NCBI GenBank assembly: GCA_959347315.1
Contig: OY365811.1
Coordinates: 40,235,715 to 40,299,714 of the forward strand
From: Bimastos eiseni
Taxonomy: Eukaryota; Annelida; Clitellata; Crassiclitellata; Lumbricidae
Reading direction: 5' to 3'
DNA: 64,000 nt
The notes beneath the pieces were generated by a model that ran no database searches, was not told where the DNA came from, and worked only from the letters and a program-made list of their open reading frames with translations. Shown here piece by piece: positions 42,727-53,589 of the stretch (the first letter of the stretch is position 1; the number at the start of each line of letters is the position of its first letter). The position numbers and the translations under genes are program-made.

Positions 42727-43384
42727 TATGATAAGTGAAGTCCTGGAGAGTAATTTTCAGTGTCTAACAAGTTACAACACAAAAGAGACAAACGCACAGT
42801 ACAACTCCACAGCAACGCACACACTCAGTCTGTTTCCATGCCTCCCATAAAATTAATGTCGTTCAACTTGCACCAATTAACGAACTCTTGTAATTGCAAC
42901 AATAATCAATAAGGTAGGGTGGGGCAAAACGCCCATAGGAGGTATGACGCCCATGAGTATATTTCAGTTATCTCATATATTAAATCCAAATTTTAGTTTG
43001 AACCACTTTCTTAACTTCATTCCCTACTTAAAGACCATATGCTTTCGTGTTCTCGGTGAACAAATCACTCATTATCGACAGAAGTCTAATTTTGCATAAG
43101 CTGATCGATGTAAGCATTTTCTGTTTTAATTTTTTTAATTCATTCATTCATTCATAACGAAAATTTATACAGCGCCCCTCAAAGGCTACTACTCAGGGCC
43201 CATAGTTATGGAGTTAGCGCATCACCTAGCTACTACGGGCGCAAAAATGGCCTACGCTGTAGTAGTGGGCTGCGTAACTATGTTGATAATTGTAAGGAGC
43301 AGCGTAACCCTCTACGCTAAGTGTAAGTTTACTCCGATTCAGCTGTATTGCATCAATTTGTTTGTTTATCCAATTAGGTTTAAA
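42727..43384. other. Spacer between PfpI copies
   Basis: The 5' flank of copy A to about 42860 matches that of copy B. A TTTATACAGCGCCCCTCAAAGG tail-family-1 remnant lies at 43161. No gene is visible. Confidence 0.5.
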
Positions 43385-43472
43385 ATTCATAATTTATTAG
43401 CACCACTAACGATAGCAATTTATTTGGGCTGTGTTATTTATAAGATAAAGTATACCAATAATACGTCACAAG

Positions 43473-43883
43473 CAGGGCTGCTGCGAGTACTGGCTCCAAA
43501 AATTACTCAAGGGTTTTTTGTACTCGAGTACTCGCATGCTTCCACTTCCGGTCTGAAAATTGTAATTTCCAGTTCCAGAAGGCTTTCTGAAGCCTATACT
43601 TTATTTGTCATAACAAAACACTAGAAATTTTTGTTTCTTTGGCTGTTTAGTAGCTTTTTAGTTGTTACATCGGAGATTTAACTTATTTGGTGCGCCAGAG
43701 CCATTGTTAGAACTATGAACCTGTGATATAGTCTATTTAGTCTATCTATATTCTATAGCAAGGTGTATAGTAAAAGCCATGCAGCTTGTATTAAGTACTT
43801 CCTGTATTAACGAGTACTCGAGTACCTGATAAGCTACTCGACCAAGTACTCGACTCCAAAACTACTCGTTAGCGTCAGCCCCA
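43473..43883. mobile_element. hAT-type MITE inserted in PfpI copy B flank, 411 bp
   Basis: The imperfect inverted ends are CAGGGCTGCTGCGAGTA on the left and TGGGGCTGACGCTAACGAGT read from the right. The 8-base flanks GTCACAAG (43465-43472) and ATCACAAG (43884-43891) differ at one base. The matching position near the 3' flank of copy A (around 39866-39880, ATCATAAGTATTTATAAAC) lacks the insert and gives the empty site. It carries no transposase. It is rich in TACTCGAGTA palindromes. Confidence 0.8.
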
Positions 43884-44251
43884 ATCACAAGTAGTTATAA
43901 ACAACAAATTTAAGTCGAAACAATTGTATTCCACTATCAAATCATACAAGAAAAACACCAACACCTGACTGCAAACCCCACACCTAAATTGATGCAAAGG
44001 ACTTCAGAAAACCTTATGAAAGATAATATCTTCTAGTCTTAGACAGCCGAACCATCACCATAGGACAGTTCAAATTAAACAACTGTGAAGCTTATCAAGT
44101 CGTAACGAATTAAGCAACTATTTAGAACTAAATATACCGAGCACAAAACCTTTTAAGAATTCGTGAAACAAAGCAGATTCCATAATTTGTAAGTGACTAA
44201 GCAAATAAATGAATCCAGATTTTGTGGGAAGTCCGATCTCTGGGGAAGAAG

Positions 44252-46481
44252 TCAAGCAAGACGTTCGATGATCGCCTTGCAGAAGTCGGGCAGATCACCC
44301 GGTCTACGAGACGTAACAAGATTACGATCGACCACGACGGCTGTATTCTCGTAGATGGCGCTACAAAAGCAATTTAACAGAATGCTTAGAAGAGAACGTA
44401 TTTTATTTTTTTCGTAATGATATTTAAGTCATATGGGCCAGCAGCACAGAAAACGCCTCTAGAAAACGCCTCTAGTAGATATCTTAAAGGGCACTATATA
44501 AATTAATGCTCGATCGCATTATATAACATTACAATGTGTACTGCAAGGTGGTCTACACGGTGGTGCACTTGATCGTTCCTCTAACAATTGTGGACAAGTC
44601 CCCCCACCTTTTGCAGAGAGGGGACACGCTACATGTGTGTCCCCCACCCCCACATTTCCTACCCCTCTCATTAGGTGTCCACCCCGCCTGTCAAACGAAA
44701 TCTGATTGTCGTCATCCAGGATTTCATTTTCCACCATTGTCAAATGTCTTAGGCGATTTTGGGCAATTTTCCCACTTAAGCTCTCTGCATCTCAGAGCTG
44801 AGCACTTAAACCAATAAACCCTTACAGTGTTCCACAATTGGATACGAAACGTCGACCCGCGATTCTACTTAATTAAGACAATGAGACACACCCTGCACTC
44901 TCGACGTCATCCTTGATGGCGATTAAGCACGTCAGGCGCCTGCCCTTGATGCACTTGGCTGAGGAGAGAAGCCAGGTTGCGCGGCAGATCCCTGCAACCA
45001 CCTTGTCTAAAATCCAAGTACATTAAGCTCACCTCAACAACAGCAGACATGAATAACATTACTCATGTTCTTAATTGGTACAGAAAAAAATCACGCTCAA
45101 TGTTAATAATGCTCTTGGTACTGTTAATATCTTTTACCAATGTTTTTGGTAATGCGAGTAAAATCACTACCACTGTCCAAAGAATAAATCACATCCTCTT
45201 GGTGCTATGATGACATTACTAATTATTATATTGTGTTGAATTTAATTTTTTGAAGTTTAAAGCAGTTCTTGTAGATTTGGCCACAGCCTTTTGGACATTT
45301 CAAATATAAAAAAATTAGCATCATTTTGATGCACGACATGTCGTACGTACCGCTATCCATCATCTTCCGTACCAGATCGACGACACGCTTGTCTCTTCTC
45401 AAGAGGTCTGGGCACCAGCCTCCTGGAATCACGAGGCCGTCTAGTGACTGCAAAACAATTTTATTTTATTTAGGCCTACTTATTATTTAATGCATTTATT
45501 ACGAATGCAAAGACAATAAACCTGAATCTGGATCATGGTTTAATGTGTCCAATGGTCCAACGAGAGAATCAAGCCGTAACAGATTAGGTCTTTGCATACC
45601 ACATAGCCTAGTGATTGAAACGAGGGAAACTAGTTTGCAAGTTATGTTAATTTTGTTGGAAAAACTTTTTCACTGGTAACAAAAAGTCTGAGAAAGTTAT
45701 ACACCACTTTAATAAATCACCTCACCTCAGCAGAAACCTCGTCAATGCTTCGATCAGACGTACACGGATAGCCATACTTTGAGGTGTAGGTCTTGCCCTT
45801 CTCTGGTGCAACAGTGAAAGTCTCATGTCCAGCCTCTCGTAACCTTAACAATGGATACCAAACCTACAAGCATGAAACAACAGCAAAGGTAGCCGTTGTG
45901 CAGAAAGACCTCAGTTACTATTAAACTCTAAGCTTACACACCGCATTGCATTAAGATAAATCAGTGTTCGGATCTAAGCTCTTTCAAAAACATAAAACAG
46001 AATACTTACGAGTTAAATAAGTTAACCAATAGTCTTTTCACGAGAGCCGAGTAGGGCCTATAATAGTAAAACGATTTTTGAACACGCGGTTGGCTTCCTT
46101 ATAGTACAACGGCGCTAAATAAATTCCGTTAATAGATACCTTACGCTGCGAATCACACTACATCCTTGTCTCAGAGAGAAACGTGTATCCCATTGTAAGT
46201 AAGTAAGTAAGAATATTCTTTATTAGACTACCAGCAAACGCACATGCACAAGCTTACTAAAGCTATAAACAATAGCACCAAACTTAAACAAGGTCATACA
46301 AAATTCGCACTGAAAGTACTCTTGACAAATATACCAACTATAGCCATCAAAGGACTAACAGTAGCTGCAAACAGATCAAATGGGTCAACAATAGGATTCT
46401 AACAAATCAGTCTTTTAGTTTCAATTTAGTTACCTCTAAATCTTCATAATTAAATTCCAATAACACAGCGACTTTCTTCAT
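44252..46481 (-). CDS. PfpI/DJ-1 family protein, copy B, His of Cys-His pair lost
   Basis: Exons in transcript order: 46481-46434, 45863-45726, 45447-45351, 45006-44892, 44360-44252 (168 aa). Exon lengths and phases are identical to copy A and the frame is fully open. It keeps EFNYEDLE, GLVIPGGWCP and the nucleophile Cys102, but the motif reads GICRATW: His103 is Arg through CAT to CGC. Other changes cluster in exon 4 (A100G, A105T, a Cys to Ser, S to C), while exons 1, 2 and 5 differ little. This could be early decay, a catalytically dead paralogue, or altered chemistry; the open frame and kept splice sites argue against long-standing pseudogenisation. Orientation is the same as copy A, about 3.8-4.0 kb away. 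Confidence 0.85.
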
Positions 46482-46594
46482 TATGATAAGTGAAGTCCTG
46501 TTCGAAGAGTAGGCCTAATTTTCAGTGGCTAACAAGCTACAACGCAAGAGACAAACGTTGAGTCCAAACTCCACAGCAACACACACACCTAGTC

Positions 46595-46882
46595 CAAAGA
46601 TGGTAGAGTCGTAGACTAAGATATGACACTTTCTATCTCGCTGTGTATTTGGTCTGCGAGGTGGTCAAAGCAAAAAAACACTAAGCCAGTCGCTTCGTGG
46701 CGCGTCTCAAGCGCCACCTAGCGACTGGCTCATAAGTGGCAAGGTCGCAAGGACCACTGAACTGTATGAATTGTCTAGTACTAGAGTTCACTGGCAAGGG
46801 CAATCGATCCCAAGGTAGGTGACGTGAATGTTCGGATACTCAGCGGAAGTGTCATATCTTAGTCTACAACTCTACATCTTTG
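46595..46882. mobile_element. Palindromic MITE, 288 bp
   Basis: Inverted repeats of about 37 bases: CAAAGATGGTAGAGTCGTAG at the left, and the reverse complement of the right end reads CAAAGATGTAGAGTTGTAG, both continuing ACTAAGATATGACACTT. An internal palindrome (AGCCAGTCGCT and AGCGACTGGCT) lies in the middle. It interrupts the 5' flank of PfpI copy B exactly where copy A reads on uninterrupted (CACACTCAGTCTG near 42823-42835), so insertion post-dates the gene duplication. The target duplication is unclear, so the superfamily is not assigned. Confidence 0.8.
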
Positions 46883-47410
46883 CTGAGTCTGCTTAAAGCC
46901 CCCCCCCCCCCCATAGATTCGTTCTCCACAATCGAGGGGAATTGAAAGAAAATGTGAGTCATTTTTCGGTCGGGTAAACTTTTTGTTTGCTGGGAATCAG
47001 AGACTAATATTTGTCCCAGGTTTGAGGTGCTTAGCTTATAGTGCAATCTTGATACGAGATTGCTGCTTACCCAAAAGGCCCATTCTATTATCAGTCTACT
47101 GACTGCAGTAGGCCTATTAGATTAACGTGACTAATATATATATATATTATACGACTCTACTAGGTCACTACGAAAAGCCACGTTCAGTAGGCATAGGCCA
47201 ATAGGCCAATTGTTCATTCTTTCATCCTAAACCGTCTGGACTACTGCTCTGCCATTCTCATTGACCTTCTTCAGGCTCGCCTTTTCTATCTTGAGCGTGT
47301 CTTAATTACGTGCGGCGGCGCGATGATTGGTCGGCTTCCTAAATTTGTCCCGGTCTCTGATTACATGCGAGACACGTTATAAGCCCTAGAGCATTTACTT
47401 CAGATTATGT
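46883..47410. other. Intergenic, no gene
   Basis: A C14 homopolymer near 46899-46912 and a short (TA)n at 47134-47146. Nothing else is recognised. Confidence 0.5.
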
Positions 47411-47413
47411 TTA

Positions 47414-47795
47414 TTGGTATGGATATGTCTATTGCATGGACTGGGCTCAAGTCTACTTGAAATTCTGTATAATTGTTCCTGTCACAGCATGTCCGCGGTT
47501 GGCCGAGCTTTACGTTCAGCCTCTCAACATATTCTCTTTGTAGGCCTACCTTTAGCTCGCACAACCATGACACAGTCCAGGGTGTTCGCCATTGCTGGAC
47601 CCACAGCCTGGAATGGCCTCTCTCTGGCCACTCGATCCTTCCTAGGGTACACCTCAAGACTGTTCTTTTTGCTCGGGCCTAGACAGGCCCTCTGGATTCA
47701 AAGGGTCATGTCCTGGATTGATAGGAATTAAGCGCCTCTGAGTAGTCGTCTTAAGGGGCGCTATATTCATATTAATTCAATTCTATTCGATAGAA
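47414..47795 (+). mobile_element. Non-LTR retrotransposon 3' end (CR1/L2-like)
   Basis: The frame encodes SRVFAIAGPTAWNGLSLATR, which matches the conserved end of many CR1/L2-type polyproteins (RSFAVAGPxxWNSLP pattern). After the stop at 47729-47731 come GCGCCTCTGAGTAGTCGTCT, TAAGGGGCGCTATAT and a short ATTCAATTC tail. This copy links the dispersed AAGGGGCGCTATATAAA motif (tail family 1) to a retrotransposon. Confidence 0.85.
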
Positions 47796-48418
47796 TTCAC
47801 AACTACGTATAGGTCTTCTATAGATCTATACAGAAGGTAGCTTTAAGCTGGAGTTAGCAGAGCTAGCTAGGCTTATGTATTTATAATACATGTAGGCCTA
47901 TATGTGCTTGCTTATAGGCTATATATATATGTACATATATATAATATATATATATACCATAGTATTAGCTAGCCTATGTCTGTGCATAATAGGGCCCAAG
48001 CACATTATTTGCTTACGGATGAAGGTGCACAAACAGGTTCGGACACCCGCACATACAAACGCACACTTTCATAGGCCTACAAATTCTATTAGCCTACATA
48101 AACGTGGGCTTCAAGCTACTGGCAATGAACGTGGGCTCAAAAAAGAAACAGCTGAGTAATTATGGCTCGATAGCCCAAAATGTATAAGCAGAGCGTTACG
48201 CTAAGATGCACCTACCAGTCGAGCAGGTCTCAATGTACTGTTTTGGAGAAGCTCTTCTCATCGCTTCCGTGTTTCGACAAACGTAAAAAACTGATTTTCT
48301 GTGACGGAATAGACACGTATTTTAAGGATCATTTATTAGGCCTAATAGTTGTCAAAGCGCGGCCACCGAGGTCTTCAGGCAATTATTTCTAGTTTTGGCG
48401 GTTTGAAATTGCAATAAC

Positions 48419-51400
48419 ATGGCAACGGACGAATTAGCGGCGAAACTGGAACGACAGCAAAACATCAGCGCTGAGGGTGAACAATCGGGGGAAAATGCCT
48501 CAATGAAGGTCTTCAACCCCTACACGGAGTTCCAAGAATTCTCGAGGAAGGAGATTCAGCATTATCAGAAGATGTTCAAACAGTCAGTCGGTTCTCTTGT
48601 TACTCAGCGAGCATGTTATCAGCCAATCACTCTCTTAATAATAATATCCTGTGAATAAGCTGGTTCCCGCGACTTCGCGGCTTGTGGGCGCATTAGAAAT
48701 GTTGAGATTTCGATTACGATTATATGCACCATCACTAATGTATTGATCTCTTTAAGTAATCTCCTTTAATCCATTCATACAGCGTACCCGCTCATCCCTA
48801 TAGCCTATCCACAGAACCTTCCCCAAAGTTGCCCAAACAGCAGAGGTGTAGCTAGGGGGTGGAGGGGGGGGGCAGAGGGGACATATGTCCTCGGACGCCA
48901 AGTTAGACGGGCGCTAAAATGAGGATTGAAACTATTATATTTTTATGCAAACTAATTTATCTTAATTGAGTTAACCTAGTTAGATTTAATTTTGGAGCCC
49001 CCCAAAATATCCTCAACACAAACAGGTTGTCAAGCATGATTTTGGCGCCCCTTGATCACTGAGCTGTAATCATATGTCGCCCCTTACGGGCCGTAAAGGG
49101 CAACATCATGCTCATTACCTATTTCCAATTCAACTCATTTCACAGCAAAGTCTACTAACAATTGCTGTTTCAATTGCAAGCTGTGAGCGGTCCTTCAGCA
49201 AATTGAAGCTAAATTTGTCGTATTTGGGAGCTTCAATGAGACCAGATCGTCTCGGCGATCTTGCTCTTCTCAGCATCGAAAGAGAAACATTGGAGAAAGC
49301 AAATTTTGATAGCGTTAGACCTATTGACTAATTTGAGACAGTTAAATCCAGAAAAATTATTTTTTAAGTCTTATCTATAACAGCCATGTATAAATGGCCT
49401 TTAGATATATTTGAAAAATGTTGAATAAATTAGAAAAGGGGCCGTCCATAAATGACGTCATGCAATTTTACGGGCGATTTTTGACACCCTCCCCCACGTC
49501 GCACGTTGTCACAAAAGTCATAATCCCTCAAATATGACGTCACAATGCTCTGCACCCCACCCCCGAAAAACCAGTTGTCCAGAATGTTATATGAACCTTT
49601 TCTCATAATCATCAATAAAAGTAGGCTAATTAAAAATTTATAACTATAAAAAGCTTATAAAAATATAGTAGAACGATGAATAGTAGAGAAAATAAATGAA
49701 AAGCTTTGGTAAAATTATTACATTTATTAAAGAAATTCGATTATAGCAAAATACTTCTTCATGGAATAAATAAGGAGAGCTTGGACCTCTTCATCCTGTT
49801 CAATGGATATTCAGTCAGATCCAGTTCTTCTTCATTTATCCAATCTATTCTACACTCTCTCCTTTCTTCTCTTGTGATTACTGCCATTAATTCACCTTAC
49901 CGACTTGCAGCGACTCTCTGTGGTTTGATGCGTTTTGGCCAAGTAATTGATTCATGCTTGTGTGTTACCCAATGGTTGCCTCACTTCCAAAACCCAAAAT
50001 TAACACCTAGCGTAAAAGTAAACAATTCAAAAATTAATCATAATTATTGTTCTTAAACAGTGGTAAACAATTTCTGTTTATAGGTGGAACTTATTTAATT
50101 GAGTAAATTGTTTTAATAAAATGCCGCATTTTTCTCTTGGTGTGATGGTTGATATCACATTTCTTGGACCCCCTTCCCTCCTCACACATCATCACCAATT
50201 TGAGCCCTCTCCGTGCGCGTGACGTCATTTATGGACGGCCCCAAAGGGGTGCGAATTCTGTAGTTTGTCCCCATGCGCAAAATACCCTAGCTATGCCTCT
50301 GCCAAACAGCTTTCCCTGCAAAAATGCTGCAACATACATCCATTAGTCCATTTATTTACAAGTAATACGCCACAAATTTAATTTACAAATTGTTTCTGCA
50401 TTGACATATATATATACCCTATCATACTTTCAACATTTGACTCATAAACCAGGGAGTGCTTGAGCCATTCATTTCTGTGTTTCAGTTATGACATCGACAA
50501 AAACAAATTCATTGATTTCGAGGAACTGAAGCGAATGATGGAGAAACTCGGGTCTCCGCAGACACACCTCGCTCTGAAGGAGATGATCAAGGAGATCGAT
50601 GAAGACTTTGATGGAATGATCAGCTTTCGAGAGGTATGCACAGCGAGTCTGCGACCAGTGTTAAAACACCAGTCACATGTTTAGAGATGTTGAAGATATG
50701 AACTTATGGTGATAGACGATATTGTGATCACCAAATGGTGATGACTGTCATCCTTCATATATCTATAATTGGAGAGTGTCTGGAGAGTATGTGTGTATTA
50801 GTGATGCTATTATCCTTGATCATGATATGCTCTCATTCCAGTTCTTACTGATATTCCGGAAGGCGGCTGCTGGAGAACTGAAGAACGGCAGTTTGATGGA
50901 GATTTATCGTCAAATGTATGTCGTCGATGTTGACCTTGAAGGGGTCAAGGGAGCAGCCAATTTCTTCACAGCCAAGGTGGGACACAGAGAAATGTAAAAA
51001 TGGCGAAATTATCAATGCCTTGAACGTTATTACTCCGGCATAATTGAAGTTGTTACGTTAGATACGATGTGGATGAGACGACAGTAGTTTAGTATTGAGC
51101 TTGGTTTAATCCTGTTAACTTGTCAACGGGAATATGGGCTGACATTAAATGGTTGTTGAAAATGTCATCAGAACTGGTGGTTTAAGATATCCAGTTACCA
51201 TGACAACTAGCAGTTTAAGTTGTTTAAGAATTCAGCTGCCATGACGACAGTTTGAGTTGATAATAATGTAAGGCAAGTGATGAAAATTAAATTAATAATT
51301 ATTGTTGTCCTTTATCATTATAGTACTTTCGTCTTTTCTTTTCTACCTGACCCTTTGATGCTAAAAATTGTCTGGAGACAGTTTAATAACAGCACTGGAA

Positions 51401-51747
51401 TGACAGCATTAATTTAGTTTCATAGTACTATTATTATTATAAATAACAATAATAACAGCAATGATAATATGGCAATTGTTAATTCATTGTTTACTATTGA
51501 TGACAGTAATAGTTTCCTTTTAATTATTTTGTTGCCAAGACAACAATGAGAGACACGCTCATAGGAGTTGAATCTGTTCAATGTTAGTCCAATGTTTCAG
51601 ATCGAGGAACAGAATGCTTCAAAGCGAATGGAAGAAGAGATTCTGACGGAGCAGCAGGAAAGAAGGGAGAAGGAGGAGGAGAAGAAGAAAAACAGAGCAG
51701 CATTCAAGGAGAAATCCACATTCTTCCAACAGCAGGCAGCTAAATGA
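48419..51747 (+). CDS. EFHD2: EF-hand protein of swiprosin family (4 exons)
   Basis: Exons: 48419-48582, 50486-50633, 50842-50976, 51601-51747 (197 aa; vertebrate EFHD1/EFHD2 about 240). EFHD2 (swiprosin-1) is a calcium-dependent actin-binding protein; EFHD1 acts at mitochondria. The start MATDELAAKL matches vertebrate EFHD2 exactly over MATDELA. NPYTEFQEFSRKEI precedes two canonical EF loops, DIDKNKFIDFEE and DEDFDGMISFRE (about residues 57-68 and 93-104), then FLLIFRKAAAGEL, EGVKGAANFF and a Glu/Lys coiled-coil end. The N-terminal disordered stretch is shorter than in vertebrates. Whether it is EFHD1 or EFHD2 cannot be decided in an invertebrate. Intron 1 carries a hAT element. AATAAA lies at 52142-52147. 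Confidence 0.95.
48653..48725 (+). mobile_element. 3' tail of a non-LTR retrotransposon (tail family 2)
   Basis: AATAAGCTGGTTCCCGCGAC, GGGCGCATTAG and GATTTCGATTACGATTA match 18041-18110. It lies in EFHD intron 1, 70 bases after the donor. Confidence 0.6.
49074..49331 (+). pseudogene. hAT transposase C-terminal dimerisation domain fragment
   Basis: ASCERSFSKLKL followed by LGDLALLSIERE is the conserved hAT C-terminal dimerisation region of the ZMYM/TTF-type group (SCERSFSxLK and LALLSIE motifs). No catalytic core or BED finger is found upstream within the element. It is a relic of an autonomous copy. Confidence 0.9.
49438..50242. mobile_element. Nested inverted-repeat element, 805 bp
   Basis: The two ends are perfect 23-base inverted repeats beginning GGGGCCGTCCATAAATGACG. 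The left subterminal region (CCCTCCCCCACGTCGCACG, TATGACGTCACAATG) is CG-rich with repeated TGACGTCA, whereas the middle is AT-rich with an unrecognised frame (49706-50056). The flanks read AAAA and AAAGGGG, so a target duplication, if any, is about 3 bases (AAA). The superfamily is not assigned. It lies wholly inside the hAT element. Confidence 0.85.
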
Positions 51748-52776
51748 ATCACTCGTCTGCCATTTTGAAAATTTGTTGCGCTTTACGAACTCGTGAACTT
51801 TCATTTTTTTAACCAATTTATGTTTCTTTTAAAAGATTCTGTTGGCAGAAGTTTTTTAGATCTCATGTCGTGTCATATTTGAATAATTTTAGATATTGCC
51901 TTTGTGTTCCTCAAAACGTGTTCTTTAAATGCCGTCCCATCGGTCAATATTTGAGCACATGTAATTGTGTTTATATGTATGCATACATTTGCCAAAGTTT
52001 TCTGCAGTTAGGCCTTTGCCAAATTTTAATTTTACTAATTAAAAAAACTGGTTTGGTAGACAAATATAGTTTTGTAATAATGTTTCTATGTGATTTCTGA
52101 TATTTAATATATATTTTAGATACATAGTGTTTTATTATCGCAATAAATTCTCACTATGAATGTTGGGCATTTATGATATCATGATAAAAATAATTGCAGC
52201 AACAATCCTTACCAAGAAAACAAACTATCGCTTTGGATTATTATAGGCTTACCAACATTTTATCACCAGCGATTAGGTCTACTACAGTAGACTAGCCCAG
52301 TCATATCTCCGCAATTTTACTTTCCCACATTCTGACTGTACCAAAGCCAAGGACACCAAAACTGATCAGATCGCTAATTATCACTTGCGGATTAAATTGG
52401 TTCATTTATTTATTCAGAGAACTTATATAGCGCCCCTAGATTAACCTACTCATAAGCACTCTTCGGACAACTCCGTCAATAGAGTTGTCATATGCTTGCA
52501 ATTAGTAATTGTAAAATGTATTAACATCCAGAGTTTCTTTCTAAAAGAGCACACAAACCTGACGGTAGGTTCTTCCATGTGGTCGGCCACAATAGGCCTA
52601 CTGAAAAAACACGACATTGATCGTGTCGTTTCGATGATATTCGTTTGTTTAAGTGAAAACATTCTTACAAGAACGCAGAAATACTAACATGAGTGACTGT
52701 GATCAATACAAGTAGCCAGAATCATTGATATTTTAATATAATGATCTTAGGAAGTGCGCACAAAAAGAACTAAAAG
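51748..52776. other. EFHD 3' UTR and spacer
   Basis: The 3' UTR runs to the AATAAA at 52142. A TTATATAGCGCCCCTAGA tail-family-1 remnant lies at 52421. No gene is seen. Confidence 0.6.
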
Positions 52777-53090
52777 TTCACCTCATGATCGATGAAGAAC
52801 GAATTGCTGAGAACTTTTCACTTATCAACGACAACAGAAAAAAATAAATGTTGGGCAAGAATACGGTATGTCTGTAGTCGGCAAAAAGTGAAAGTGAACG
52901 GCAGAAAGTGTAAATGGTCGACAAATATAGGCATTCACCTCATGATCGATGAAGAACGAATTGCTGAGAACTTTTCACTTATCAACGACAACAGAAAAAA
53001 ATAAATGTTGGGCAAGAATACGGTATGTCTGTAGTCGGCAAAAAGTGAAAGTGAACGGCAGAAAGTGTAAATGGTCGACAAATATAGGCA
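52777..53090. repeat. 157-bp perfect tandem duplication
   Basis: Two head-to-tail copies (52777-52933 and 52934-53090) that I read as identical over 157 bases, starting TTCACCTCATGATCGATGAA. They are followed directly by a long (TA)n. Short frames in each copy are identical and not recognised. Confidence 0.93.
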
Positions 53091-53091
<1 letters not shown>

Positions 53092-53161
<70 letters not shown>

Positions 53162-53180
53162 ATTATTATTATTATTATTG
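53092..53180. repeat. (TA)n then (TTA)n microsatellite
   Basis: About 64 bases of pure (TA)n, then (TTA)8. It lies at the 3' side of the minus-strand retrotransposon remnant (53194-53586) and may be its tail. Confidence 0.95.
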
Positions 53181-53193
53181 GTTGCACGAGTGT

Positions 53194-53586
53194 TTATATT
53201 TGGTTAAACTGCAGGTGCACAAAAGAGCCTCTGAAGGCAACTGCGTTGAAGCGCTGGATGCAAACTGACAATCGTTGGAACAAGTAGCTTGTCTCTCTAG
53301 GGTCTCTGGTGACATGTGTCAGAAGGCGACCCAAGTCTTTGATGAAGTCTATTCCTTCGTTATTGACTGGGCCCATGGTCTCAAAGGCCAATGGAATGAA
53401 GAGATGGCTGACAGCGAGCTGGCTGTACTTGATGGTCTTCCTGGTGGTAGCCACCTCCGCTGCAGCCCCCACCGAAGATGACGTCGCTTGGAGATATGAT
53501 GGAGTCACGGTGTCCATCACTGTCGTACATCCCATATCAGGTTCCGTCCTCTTCGCCAAGGGATCAGCGTCAGACCATGAGGGCAA
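53194..53586 (-). mobile_element. Non-LTR retrotransposon C-terminal ORF fragment, 130 aa
   Basis: The minus strand encodes SHLFIPLAFETMGPVN, RDPRETSYLFQRLSVCIQRF and a GSFVHLQ-type end. This matches the region after reverse transcriptase in many invertebrate non-LTR elements (FIPxAxETLGP ... FLFQRLSxxxQRFNA). The frame is open over 130 residues, so the insertion is fairly young or well preserved. The reverse transcriptase itself is absent. Confidence 0.75.
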
Positions 53587-53589
53587 TAT

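Larger units (their letters stand above)
48841..50301 (+). mobile_element. hAT transposon, internally decayed, with nested element
   Basis: The ends are CAGAGGTGTAGCTAGGG and (from the right) CAGAGGCATAGCTAGGG, flanked by a perfect 8-base target duplication CCAAACAG (48833-48840, 50302-50309). Inside, 49074-49331 encodes a transposase C-terminus. A separate element (49438-50242) has inserted into it. The rest of the transposase is missing, so it cannot move by itself. It occupies most of EFHD intron 1. Confidence 0.93.

Noticed and set aside
49706..50056. 116-aa ORF in the nested element
   Set aside because: No transposase motif; AT-rich interior of a non-autonomous element. Not supported as a gene.
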